Assembly (NCBI GenBank): GCA_022641835.1
Contig: CP048716.1
Location: 1,860,001 to 1,924,000 of the forward strand
Origin: Petasospora fabianii
Taxonomy: Eukaryota; Ascomycota; Saccharomycetes; Phaffomycetales; Wickerhamomycetaceae
DNA: 64,000 nt
Direction of reading: 5' to 3'
Numbering within the stretch: the stretch's first letter is position 1; the number at the start of each line of letters is the position of its first letter. The notes beneath the pieces were generated by a model. That model did no database searches. It was not told where the DNA came from and saw only the letters and a list, made by a program, of their open reading frames with translations. Shown here piece by piece: positions 23,351-32,799 of this stretch. The translations under genes and the position numbers were made by a program.

Positions 23351-24877
23351 CTAGTGTTCCTCCAATGTCATGTCATCCAACTCGTCGAGCAGCTCGTCGA
23401 TATCCACCTCTGGGGCGTCCTCGTCGATGTCCTCGTCCTCCATAGCGTTCTCGTCCACTGGTGGCGCCACGGCGTTGGTGTCCTTATACAAGTTGATAGC
23501 CTGTCTGAGCTCGGCGTCCTCCTCGAGCTCTTGGAGGAAGATTTCGTAGTCCTTCTCGGCACGCTCTGCCTCCTGTCTGGCTGCACGCGACTCCTCGTTG
23601 GCTACAATATCGTTGTGCTCCTTGGCCATTCTCTTAAGCTTCCAGTTTCTGAACTTTCTCTTCTTCTGGTAGTGCTTCTTGATCAGCACAACATCCGGCA
23701 CGTTGCTCGAATCAAGGTCGTCCCACAAGTCCGAGTTGTAGTTAGAGTTAACGGTGTAGTAACCCATCACGGAGTCACCTGGGTGCAAGATACCTCCAAG
23801 GTGGGATCTGACAAAGAATTCACGGTCATTAACACCCATGTCGGCGGCACGGGCCACTGTCACGTCGGCGAGGACATGCTTACCCTTCACCTCTCCCGTA
23901 GGCTCAACGTCGAGAACAATGAACTCAACGAGCTGCGTTGCCTCCGCCAGTGTAGGGAATGGCTTCTTCCAGAAGACTGTAGCCGAGAGATCGGCTGTTT
24001 GGAGCGTGTTTACATCCATGAACTGGATAGTGTTGGTAACCTTTGAGCAAATCACCACACGGCTGATGTTACCGAGCGAGTGAGCAATCTTCTTTGGCAA
24101 AATCACGAGATCATCTCTGCAAATGGGCACAATCTCCACAGAGAATGTAAACTTGTACGAGTTGTTACCAGTGTGTGTATCTTGCGAAATGAGCTCCTCA
24201 GACTTTTTATACTTAATTGGGGCCACGGAGTTGAGGAAATCAATCATCTTGAGAGCGTGGGATCTAGAGGCGTAGAAAAAGTCAAGACCATCCTTAGATT
24301 CCTGGATAGAAATTGTGTCAACGTGGGCATTGTGCTTCAAAATAAGCTGCTCAAGGAACAAGAATGTTCTCTTGTGGGCAACCTTCTGTCTGATCTGAAC
24401 GGCAGCTCTCCATGTGTTCACAGTGTAGGATTTGGCACAGTCTGGACACTGCATGGCCATAACAACGTACTCAACTTCGAAACTCTGCTGGATAATGGTA
24501 TTGGTCATGGCCTCACCCTGGACTGTGAGCTTGACCTTGATACGACGGGAATGCGGCTCTGTCCAGATGAAAGATGCATCGATAAGTCTCACCTTGTTCA
24601 GACCTTTCAATCTTCTCAAACACAAAGCTAAGAGCTCTCTAGACTCCAACTCAGCTCTGATCCACTGACCTGGTGGCTGCAAGAATCTCTCACAGTTTCT
24701 GCAAAAGGAAACGTTCGCCTCACGTGGAATACCATCAGTAATATCAACAGTAAGCTTGATACAGTCGTAACACATCACAAGACCTCCTGAACCATCCATA
24801 GGGACACCACAGTTGCAACAGAGCACTGTGGCAGCAACCTGCTGGTTCGGATCAACCTGAAGGGGCTGGTAAGACAT
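23351..24877 (-). CDS. NMD3: 60S subunit nuclear export adaptor Nmd3
   Basis: 508 residues (518 in S. cerevisiae). The N-terminus holds the zinc-binding cysteines of the family: CCNCG near residue 20, CYDC at 36-39 and CRNC at 59-62, plus CPDC near residue 141. The centre carries the beta-rich export-factor domains. The C-terminus has a basic helix (YQKKRKFRNWKLKRMAKEH), then an acidic, Leu/Ile-rich tail (VDIDELLDELDDM) that fits the Crm1-type export signal. Nmd3 binds the subunit-joining face of pre-60S particles and takes them through the nuclear pore. PAC and RRPE-like promoter motifs lie upstream, as expected for a ribosome-assembly gene. Confidence 0.96.
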   Translation of the reverse strand: MSYQPLQVDPNQQVAATVLCCNCGVPMDGSGGLVMCYDCIKLTVDITDGIPREANVSFCRNCERFLQPPGQWIRAELESRELLALCLRRLKGLNKVRLIDASFIWTEPHSRRIKVKLTVQGEAMTNTIIQQSFEVEYVVMAMQCPDCAKSYTVNTWRAAVQIRQKVAHKRTFLFLEQLILKHNAHVDTISIQESKDGLDFFYASRSHALKMIDFLNSVAPIKYKKSEELISQDTHTGNNSYKFTFSVEIVPICRDDLVILPKKIAHSLGNISRVVICSKVTNTIQFMDVNTLQTADLSATVFWKKPFPTLAEATQLVEFIVLDVEPTGEVKGKHVLADVTVARAADMGVNDREFFVRSHLGGILHPGDSVMGYYTVNSNYNSDLWDDLDSSNVPDVVLIKKHYQKKRKFRNWKLKRMAKEHNDIVANEESRAARQEAERAEKDYEIFLQELEEDAELRQAINLYKDTNAVAPPVDENAMEDEDIDEDAPEVDIDELLDELDDMTLEEH

Positions 24878-24952
24878 CTTTGACAGTGGAAAATGTTTGT
24901 TCTCTACTCTGAAGGGTGGCGGAAGGAGCGTTCTTTTGTCTTAGTAAAGCTC

Positions 24953-25005
24953 AAAATTTTTGACATAGGCCCCACAGGCAAGGAAAAAAAAAATTGCGAT
25001 GAGAT
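24953..25005. promoter_or_regulatory. PAC and RRPE-like ribosome-biogenesis elements before NMD3
   Basis: GCGATGAGAT at 24996-25005 is the PAC element, bound in yeast by Dot6/Tod6. AAAATTTTTGA at 24953-24963 is close to the RRPE element bound by Stb3. Both lie 75 to 130 bp upstream of the NMD3 ATG, in the 287 bp gap shared with PET100. The pairing is a hallmark of ribosome-assembly genes. Confidence 0.6.
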
Positions 25006-25164
25006 GACATAAGCGTGCGCCACTGGCTTACATCAGCCATAGATTTTATTTCGCGAACAGCAGAAGCTGCAGAGGTGGTCCTATCAACGCTTCGATTTCT
25101 TTTAGCTGGTCAGCCGCTTTGTGTCTTTCTCATTGCAGGTTAAAGACACGCCAAGAGAGCCAAT

Positions 25165-25576
25165 ATGATTTCCTTCTTGTCTAGGGCATTCCCAAAGCTG
25201 AGCAGATCGCAACTTGAGCTCTTTAGAGTACGTTTCCCTCTCTTGAAACCTTCCGTCAAACCCCGAGTTGGACCTATACATATCCATCAAAGATTAAAGT
25301 ACTAACACCTTCAAACAGTTCACATTTTACCTAATGACCCCGATCGGTGTCATGTACTACGTTGGTATCAACCCAGATCAGAAGTTCAACGTTCCTGGAT
25401 TTTGGCCAGATCCTGAGACAACAAATAAGATCCCAAAGGAGCCTCATGAAATCAAGGCTGAGTTGGCTAGAATGAAGAAGGAGTCCCTTGAAAAGAGAAA
25501 GAGACTCGAGGAGAAGTTGAGAGAGGAGTATGGTATCGACGTTGAAGCAGAGAGAGAAAAGTTGCACTCAAAGTGA
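25165..25576 (+). CDS. PET100: Cytochrome c oxidase assembly factor Pet100, one intron
   Basis: Exon 1, 25165-25227, encodes MISFLSRAFPKLSRSQLELF and one more Arg. The 91 nt intron 25228-25318 has GTACGT, TACTAAC and acceptor ACAG. Exon 2, 25319-25576, begins FTFYLMTPIGVMYYVG. The product is 106 aa. The block NVPGFWPDP followed by IPKEPHEIKAELARMKKE is almost the yeast Pet100 sequence. One membrane segment (about 20-37) follows a short basic N-terminus, and the rest is a charged helix. It acts in the mitochondrial inner membrane as a chaperone for complex IV assembly. The first exon is too short to be found by open-frame length alone. Confidence 0.93.
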
Positions 25577-25699
25577 AGTGATCATACGTGAAGAATTCTA
25601 CAAAACTTAAATAGGTCATACGATCATGTGTACATAGGTATTAACGACAACTAATGAGATTCAAAATATTAACATGTAGTTGTTATGCAACGAAATATT

Positions 25700-27613
25700 T
25701 CAGGTTGGAGTGTTGGTGTAGGGTATCTGCCCAATGAGGGAGTTGTATAGGGCTGTGATGTCTCTTATAGTTTGATCCGAGACTGCACAGTCGGGATCAT
25801 TCTGGATTAAATTCATGAAGTTCATGACAACAGACAGCTTGTCATTTGGATCAGTGGCAACTGGCTGTTGGTTGAGAATCGTGTTAATACCAGTCGGTGT
25901 CGGGTATCCCATCTGTGGGAAACCGATACCCGTGCTGGCAACAGATGATGTCGGTGTCGATTGATATCCCGTTGGAACATTCATACCTTGAGCGTAGAGT
26001 GACGGAACAAGCTCAGACATTGGTTGGAGCTGAGTAATGATGTTGGCAGTGTTGGAATCGATGTCGAAGTCAGCCATGTCTGAGTACAGCTGAAAGTTGT
26101 CGAAGTCAAACAGGTCATCCGTACCATCGATGTCCATCTTCATATCATTATCTGGGGATAGCACAAGACCGGCGGCCCTCTGTAATTCACCTAGACGCTT
26201 CAATTGCTGGAACTCCTGTCCTAGTGTATGTGAGAACGGAGCACGTCTTGGCTGACCGGTACTGTGATCGAAATCGTCATAATTGTCAACGATACAACTT
26301 TGAACGATCTCTTCGTTGGACAAGAAGGTCTTATTATTTCTCTGCTCCACGGTCAGGTCCAATAGTGATGCTACGTCCCACGCTTCGTTAACTTTCAGTT
26401 GACCAGCCAAACCAATCAGTTGTTTCTCCAAGCTATCATCGAACATCTTCCGCCTCTGGTAGTTCACGGTTACAGCATCGGGCAAGACACCGGACTGTTT
26501 CCATGCCGACTTGATTCTCTCAATAGGGACACTGTTCCATGCATGTTTGATCAGGTCAAATGTCTCACACATGTTGAAGGTTTGCTCATCTTTCGTCAAT
26601 AGCTTGTCTTTCATTAAAACCTGCTTCTGCAAGAGCTTCTCATATTGCTTGATTCTGTAATTAAGTCTGATATCGCCTTCAATACCCCAGTTCGTCGGCA
26701 GAAAGTTCGAGTTGCTCGATGTATACAACAAACGAATTCTCTGGAGTTTGATATTCACCACACGATGTGATGCAGAATCATCTAGCACAATGATAATGTC
26801 CCTGTCCTGCAAGGCAAGTCTCTTGTCCAACACTGACAACCAGTCGTAGAACATGGTCGAAGTCAACCATTTCATTCGATTGCTATGATACGCGACACCA
26901 TGCTTATTAGCAGCCTTTGCAGATGATCTTCCTTCAAAGTATGGATAGTTCTCATACCGTCCAACAATGAGCGGATCAAGCTTCTCCGAACCATCCGCGT
27001 TAACACATAGCATGCACGTGATGAAGTCCGATGAGTCATTATAGAATGCTTTGTCGAGAGGAAGATCATGACTGAGAAAGATCTCTCCGAGCGTAAAGAT
27101 CTTCTTTGGATCAACTCCCTGGAGGAGGTTTTTGAGTTCATCTCTTTCTTCAAATGTCCATACTTTGAGCCTGTTGGAGTAAAGGTCTTTCTCGATAGTA
27201 GCAAGGTTGATGTTGACTTTCGCAAGGAATTGGGAGCACCACCGGAAAGAGAATTCTCCACTGCCGTCCCTCATATTTGGTGGACATTGCTTCCAAAAGT
27301 TGTTGGCCGAACTGATGATGATAGGTGCTGTGATGGGGATGTTGCTCCAGACACATTGTGTGATCCACTCCGTCAGGACTTTTCGGAGTAGTGGATTCGT
27401 TGATCTTCTTCTTCTGATGAGTTTAAACTCATGCTCCTTCAAGGCAATAAGCTCATCCTTCCGGGCAAGAATGCGGGATATCGTAGTCTGCGATGGTGGC
27501 TTGGGCGTGTTGAATCTTTTGTATGCCCAGACTGCGAGATCTGTCTGCGTCATCTCCGGGTTGGCCTCTGCCATGAGGCAGACGTCGATCTTCTGTTTGA
27601 TCGAGAAACCCAT
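25700..27613 (-). CDS. PDC2: Pdc2-type transcription factor derived from a pogo/CENP-B transposase
   Basis: 637 residues. The N-terminus (about 1-55, with SQTTISRILARKDEL) is a CENP-B/Psq-type helix-turn-helix, followed by a second HTH (about 70-150, LRKVLTEWITQCVW) and a DDE-like domain (about 165-360). Wording such as KVWTFEERDELK and LLYTSSNSNFLPTNWG matches S. cerevisiae Pdc2 closely. Pdc2 activates pyruvate decarboxylase and thiamine genes in the nucleus. Of the three catalytic acidic positions only the middle one (Asp278 in VLDDSASH) seems kept; Gly176 and Asn308 occupy the others, so the protein is very unlikely to transpose. The C-terminal ~200 residues are Gln/Asn/Thr-rich with a final conserved helix. 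At 925 aa the S. cerevisiae protein is longer, mostly through low-complexity sequence. Confidence 0.92.
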   Translation of the reverse strand: MGFSIKQKIDVCLMAEANPEMTQTDLAVWAYKRFNTPKPPSQTTISRILARKDELIALKEHEFKLIRRRRSTNPLLRKVLTEWITQCVWSNIPITAPIIISSANNFWKQCPPNMRDGSGEFSFRWCSQFLAKVNINLATIEKDLYSNRLKVWTFEERDELKNLLQGVDPKKIFTLGEIFLSHDLPLDKAFYNDSSDFITCMLCVNADGSEKLDPLIVGRYENYPYFEGRSSAKAANKHGVAYHSNRMKWLTSTMFYDWLSVLDKRLALQDRDIIIVLDDSASHRVVNIKLQRIRLLYTSSNSNFLPTNWGIEGDIRLNYRIKQYEKLLQKQVLMKDKLLTKDEQTFNMCETFDLIKHAWNSVPIERIKSAWKQSGVLPDAVTVNYQRRKMFDDSLEKQLIGLAGQLKVNEAWDVASLLDLTVEQRNNKTFLSNEEIVQSCIVDNYDDFDHSTGQPRRAPFSHTLGQEFQQLKRLGELQRAAGLVLSPDNDMKMDIDGTDDLFDFDNFQLYSDMADFDIDSNTANIITQLQPMSELVPSLYAQGMNVPTGYQSTPTSSVASTGIGFPQMGYPTPTGINTILNQQPVATDPNDKLSVVMNFMNLIQNDPDCAVSDQTIRDITALYNSLIGQIPYTNTPT

Positions 27614-27876
27614 CTTTCCCTCTAGACCCTTGCAGAGTGAATGTATTACTTAGTTAGTAGCAGATGGTCCCAAAAAACTTTTAAATAAACTCGATGGAGG
27701 ACAATGGACCGTGGGGGTGGATAGCTGCAACATCTCGTGCCTCCACATCCGCACACCACTGGGTTTCGCGAGCACACCTGGACACCTCAAGTAACAGCAC
27801 TTGAACTTTAGATGAGTAGGTGGCATTATCGGAGAGTATATAGGTTTCTTGAAACCACGAATCAACTACTGATAAT

Positions 27877-28673
27877 ATGGTATGTTGAGTACCAGTCCAC
27901 CATGATACATACATTGAGATGAACTAACATTACGAATCAGTCAGAAACAACCGCAATTTCAGGCCCACCCCCTGAGGGGAGAACACTCTTCCAGAGGCTA
28001 TCAGAATCTTCCCACCCTGTTGCTCTGATATTCTTTCTTGGATTAAGATTTGGTATGTCTTCCCTTCCTATGCCCCTTGAATACAACTTGGATACTAATC
28101 AAGACAATCAGGCTCCCTCTTCGCATACCTATTTGGATTGCTTTTCACCGATAACTTGTACGTATCTCCACACATGTCACAAGAGTTAACATCATCGCTT
28201 GTCATCAAAGAATATCAACGCACTAACGCCGTCTCCACAGCATTCTCGAGTTTATTACAGTTATACTTCTCCTAGCAGCCGACTTTTGGAACGTGAAGAA
28301 CATCAGTGGGCGTCTTCTTGTTGGTCTCCGCTGGTGGAACGAAACTGATGATAACGGCGAGAGTATATGGGTGTTTGAAACAGCAAACCCAGATAGAGTG
28401 ATCAATCCAATTGACTCAAAGGTGTTCTGGATCATGCTTTACTCCACTCCAGCACTCTGGATCGCCCTCGGTATACTAGCTTTCCTGAAATTCCAGTTCT
28501 TGTCATTAATTCTGGTCTTTATCGCCATTGCATTGACTATGACCAACACATTGGCATTCACAAGATGTGACAAGTTTGGTAAGGCTAATGATTTGGCATC
28601 CAACGTGTTTGGTACGGTTTCTGGCGGTATGTTGAGCAGATTCACTCCATCATTCTTTGGTGGCAGATCTTAA
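27877..28673 (+). CDS. TVP23: Golgi membrane protein Tvp23, four exons
   Basis: Exons: 27877-27879 (the ATG alone), 27941-28052, 28112-28157 and 28241-28673. Introns are 61, 59 and 83 nt: GTATGT with AACTAAC and ATCAG; GTATGT with TACTAAT and ATCAG; GTACGT with CACTAAC and CACAG. The product is 197 aa (199 in S. cerevisiae), reading MSETTAISGPPPEGRTLFQR, then HPVALIFFLG. The RKxVxLRWW-type motif appears as GRLLVGLRWWNE, followed by PIDSKVFWIMLYSTP. Four hydrophobic segments are present. Tvp23 is a conserved late-Golgi vesicle membrane protein of unclear mechanism. The first exon is set by an in-frame stop just upstream of exon 2 and the lack of any other in-frame ATG. It is divergent from PDC2. 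Confidence 0.9.
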
Positions 28674-28966
28674 AGGGTGATGGAGGACCGACGAGACTGC
28701 CCTACAGTGAGCTAATGATATAGTGTCAACGACAATTTATGACTACAGGCCACCAAATTGTAGCATTACCAACTGTAGCAGTAGCAGTAGCAAATGAAAA
28801 AACAATAAACACGTATCACAAAAGGATAACTATCTATACGTGCTTATGAGTTCAGCGCTCTTGACTGTCATCCCATAAGTGCCAATAAGCGCGACACCAG
28901 ATTCAAAGCTGGCACTGAAGGCAAACACTTGCGTCTGCTTCAACAGCGTTTGGAACGGTAAAAACA

Positions 28967-29300
28967 ATGCCGAGAGCTATCAAGGGTGTGTGAAGGTTAC
29001 CATTAAGTCTCAGGAATATTACTAACACCAAAAATTTAGGCGTTATGGTCGAGTGCGACCCGTCTATTAGGGCACTCATTGTGAAGATTGATACTGACCG
29101 TCATGACATTGTGATCCAAGTAAGTCACCAGTTAAGGCATATATATGGGTTAACATAAGATTAACAGTTTTATACAGGAACTCGATGATACCCATCTTCT
29201 TATCGATGGCTCTAAAGTTGACTTCATCAAGGCCGAACTCAACAGAATCCTTGCAGAGAACACATACAATCCTCTCGATGAGGAGGAAGAAGTGGCGTAA
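28967..29300 (+). CDS. TFB5: TFIIH subunit Tfb5, three exons
   Basis: Exons: 28967-28985, 29040-29119 and 29178-29300. Introns are 54 nt (GTGTGT, TACTAAC, TTTAG) and 58 nt (GTAAGT, ATTAAC, TACAG). The product is 73 aa (72 in S. cerevisiae): MPRAIKGVMVECDPSIRALI, then IDTDRHDIVIQELDDTHLLI and a tail NRILAENTYNPLDEEEE. It stabilises TFIIH by pairing with the C-terminal domain of Tfb2 and is needed for efficient nucleotide excision repair. No single exon is longer than 41 codons, so the gene is easily missed. The next gene, COG3, is convergent 69 bp away. Confidence 0.93.
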
Positions 29301-29369
29301 GCTGCTCAAACAAGCATCATTTAAAATTTACGACGTTACGACCAAATATAAAATTGTGCATTTTATTAA

Positions 29370-31837
29370 TCATTCAGGCTTTATCGGACTAGATTCCAAT
29401 GACAGCTCCGCCATCTTTTCCACAGGTGATTTCTGTCTATCATCTTCAACGGGCTCATACATCTTGCCGACAATTTCACCAATGAAGGCAATCATAGTGT
29501 CAACCTCAACAACATTGACAGACTTGGTGACTTTGTGACCAGTTTCATCGTAATATTTCTCATAACTTTGGATAACAAGCTCCTGGATACCATCAATCAA
29601 GGCGTTGACAACTTGAGGGTCATTGATGAACATCTGTGCCTGATTCTTAACCCTTGGCAATGCTTCCTCGATATTCTGCTGCAGCTGTTGAGTATCTGAA
29701 TCAGCTGTCTCAACAGTACTCTTCTGTAAAGGCTCAACGATCTGCTTGACAACATCCTCTGTGAATGAGTGCACCACATTTCTGAGCTCAGTCTGCAATT
29801 CCATTCTAGCATCAATCATATTCTTAACAACCTTTGGGACACTTTCTTTAACCAATCCAAGAATACCATCGTCATTGAGCACAGAGTCGCCATTGCGGAT
29901 CTTCGAAATGATATCACCTACACCACTAAAGTCCAAAAATGTCTCAGAACTCACATACTCAATATCAAAGTTCTGCACCTGATTTCTAAGCATGAGTAGG
30001 TTCTTCAACAAGAAGAGATCAGCGTCAATATTGCCGGTGGTAGTTTTCGCCACGCGGTACGCCTCACGTAGGGAGATGATACAATCATGAACAATGTTAT
30101 GAGCCAGGTCATCAAAGACACCACTGCTGACGAGTTGGTAGATCTTAGAGAGGAGCGCAACACCTTTACTTAGAGGTGGATACCATCCCTCTGACTTAGC
30201 AGTAGCTGCAGCACTTGACTCCATGATGAGAGATGTGTCATCATCCAGTGGTGTAGATGGAGAATCGGATGCTGTAGATGCAACAGAAGCATTGCGGGTG
30301 ATGCTTCGTCTATGAGAGATTTGGAAATCTCGAGGTGTTGGGACGTATTTGACGATCTTCTCCTGGGCGTATGCCTGGGCACGGAAGACGAGACGGGATT
30401 GAACGTCCTGAAGAATTGGTTCGAATACTGTGCCAAGGTCGATCTGAGTAAAGTCAGGATGAGGCGTCGATGTGGATGCAGTGTTAAGGATTGCATCGTG
30501 TTCAAATGCATTTTCTTCATCATACTCGTAGTACTTGTCAAGGAGAGTAGCGAGCTCGCAAAGTGAGTTAAGAGACTGTTCACGAAGGATGGAGTTACGC
30601 AGCGTATCGTAGAGTGGTTCGGAGAGTTGTTGGAACCATGTCGAGAGCGCTTGTTCGTGGTCTGTTTTGAAAAACTTGAAGAAGAGTTCGTGCTCATCTT
30701 TGTAGATCTTGGTAAAGAATGAGATATTGCTCTGGGAAAATGTAACCAATGACTTCTTTTCAGATGTGGAAGTGTTGATGTGTTCGGTAATCTTTGGCTG
30801 GAGAAGACGTTGACGAATGCCAAAGTAGAAATTGTAGCAGTCGTTCAACAAACCAGAATATTCCTCAGAATCTGGAGCGCGTTTGCACAATTCAGCAGAG
30901 ACATCTAGCAGGAAGTCACCATCCGATGCGAATCTGGTATATATGAGAGCATCCTCAGTAACTGAATTTGGTTTGGTGTTGGCAGTTTTGGCGGAGATCT
31001 CGTCTCTGATTGTCTTGAGGTGATTCATGACATAGTTTCTGACCAATGTCAAAGCTCTCGTCAGACATTGCTTGAATCTTCTCATAAAGGTGTCATGATC
31101 CTTGTGGTCCTTATGATCATCACAGAATTGGATACACTCGTCCAACTGTTCGAGTAAACGTCTGAAGGATTCTCTTCTGACAATGTTCGGACTTGGATTG
31201 TTAAGTTTGCGAGTGATGGTAGTGAGAAGCTCATAGTAGTGGAGATTGCTCTTAAGATCTTCATTTAGACTGATATAAGAGTTGTACTGTTCCATCAATG
31301 CATCGGACTGGGACTGGAACTCGAATGTCTCCGTGGTGACTGCATTGTATTTCACGGTTAGATCTGTTAGCTCATCAATAATGGCCGTGGCATGCCCAGC
31401 GAGCTCTGTGTAGTTATGTTCCCTGAATTGACAGGATTCTAGGAAGCGCGTGTACTTGGAATTCTGCTGGTCATCCATTAGTTTCAGTTCCTCAGCGGAG
31501 GGAAGAACGTTGTAGTCAAAGGAGTCGATGTATCGAGTGATCATGGCGTCCTTCTCGGCATCGGAGTAGGGGAATTGCAGTGCTTGCGGATAATTGAGAG
31601 ATTTATCGCTGACAGTCTTGATATCTCCTGATGAGTGTGTTCTTCTGAGGGTTTGGCGTGATACATGATGCGGCAGAAGGTCATTCTGAGGGTGTGTTAG
31701 TGAATGTGTACGTTGGTGTTGATGTGGCCGGTACTCACGATAGCCAATTGAGGGATGTTGACGGCGATCCGCTGCACCACAGAGTTTCTGCGAGCGCGAC
31801 TGGTCCGACGAGGACGTGTACCGTTCTCCACTGTCAT
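29370..31837 (-). CDS. COG3: Conserved oligomeric Golgi complex subunit 3 (Cog3/Sec34), one intron
   Basis: Exon 1 is 31739-31837 (33 codons, MTVENGTRPRRTSRARRNSV then VQRIAVNIPQLAI). Exon 2 is 29370-31685. The 53 nt intron 31686-31738 has GTGAGT, CACTAAC and CCTCAG. The product is 804 aa (801 in S. cerevisiae). The block NEDLKSNLHYYELLTTITRK followed by RFKQCLTRALTLVRNYVMNH is the Sec34 family core (about 200-300), which contains coiled coil. The remainder is a helical CATCHR-type tether. It works in the eight-subunit COG complex, tethering retrograde vesicles at the Golgi. The intron contains no stop in the exon 2 frame, so an unspliced open frame of 875 codons exists with a different N-terminus that looks unnatural. 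Confidence 0.88.
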
Positions 31838-32056
31838 GACAAATGGTCAAGGTTCCTCTAAATGTCTGAGAGAAGTGCACTTGAGGAGATTCAAACAGGT
31901 TGAGCTCAGCTTCGATCGCGCTCGGGTCCCCGGCTTCGAGTCGTTGTAGTGGTGTACGGGTTTTCTCAATTGTGGGGACTCTTTTATATGAGTACAATAT
32001 AGACTGATGAAGTCATCCCTACTAGCCTTCATTCATAAAATTCATAGCACATTCAT

Positions 32057-32605
32057 TCAGATCTTCTGTAGGTATCCCTGCTGTATCAGCCTCTCCACAT
32101 CGGCTTTACGCACGAAGAACTGCGAGTCCTTCGTGAGGTTGAACACACCGTACTCCGTCTGGATCTCACCGGCATCCTTAAGCACTCTAACGTCGAGGAA
32201 CACATCTTTTGGAGGCTCCAGAGACCCGGATAAGTCTATCTCTGGGAATGCACTTTTGTACTGAATCAGCACATCAGAGTAGTTGCGGAAGTACTCCTGT
32301 TCCGTATGATTTGGGATCTCGGGCTCCTGGTTCTCCCACGCTAGCTGGTCCAAACGGGCAGCTCGTAGCCTTTCATAAGCAAGTAAACATCTCTTATTCC
32401 GACGCATAGCCAGATGGGCCACAAAGGTGTGGCACTGTGAGAGATGGTCGTCCTCCTGTGGGTTCTGGAGCTCTGTAGAACGAGATAGCTCTTTGGTTTC
32501 TCGCACGACGGAGCGCACAAGTTCGTCCTGAAAAGTTGACAGGTGGTCCAAATTTTGAGTACGCTTGGCCTCTACCACGAGCTTGTTGGCAGCATCACCG
32601 TACAT
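32057..32605 (-). CDS. PSF1: GINS complex subunit Psf1
   Basis: 182 residues from ATG MYGDAANKLVVEAKRTQNL, the same start as S. cerevisiae Psf1 (MYGDLGNKLVLEAKRT). RNKRCLLAYERLR sits at mid-protein and the last 45 residues are almost invariant: DVRVLKDAGEIQTEYGVFNL, and SQFFVRKADVERLIQQGYLQ. The open frame upstream of this ATG covers promoter sequence and overlaps the start of RAD61, so it was not used. GINS (Sld5, Psf1-3) joins Mcm2-7 and Cdc45 to form the replicative helicase. The Psf1 C-terminal B domain contacts Cdc45. The promoter with two MluI boxes is shared with RAD61. Confidence 0.96.
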   Translation of the reverse strand: MYGDAANKLVVEAKRTQNLDHLSTFQDELVRSVVRETKELSRSTELQNPQEDDHLSQCHTFVAHLAMRRNKRCLLAYERLRAARLDQLAWENQEPEIPNHTEQEYFRNYSDVLIQYKSAFPEIDLSGSLEPPKDVFLDVRVLKDAGEIQTEYGVFNLTKDSQFFVRKADVERLIQQGYLQKI

Positions 32606-32799
32606 CGTGGGCAGCAGGAATTGGAGTCTGTGGCGGGTAAGCTGTCGTTGTGGATAGAGAGAGAGAGAGAAAGAGAAGCGACGCGTTTGTTGTGTACGCG
32701 TTTTTCTATGCGCGCGCGCTTCATCTTGGTCTTTCCAGGCACCTCTCACACTCATCGCCATTGCAATCTGGGCCCATCGCCGACAGACTAGCGCCTGGA
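32606..32799. promoter_or_regulatory. PSF1/RAD61 bidirectional promoter with two MluI cell-cycle boxes
   Basis: Only 194 bp separate the two start codons. ACGCGT occurs at 32681-32686 and 32696-32701, 15 bp apart, the classic paired arrangement bound by MBF (Mbp1-Swi6) at the G1/S transition. A purine AG repeat lies at 32656-32677, next to them. Both genes act in S phase (replication helicase, cohesin release), which fits. Confidence 0.7.

Noticed and set aside
23354-24631. Long plus-strand open frames opposite NMD3
   Set aside because: Antisense shadows of a strongly conserved gene, rich in Val/Leu from its codon pattern.
25700-27613. A live pogo-type DNA transposon
   Set aside because: No terminal inverted repeats or target duplication were seen; the sequence follows Pdc2, and catalytic positions are lost.
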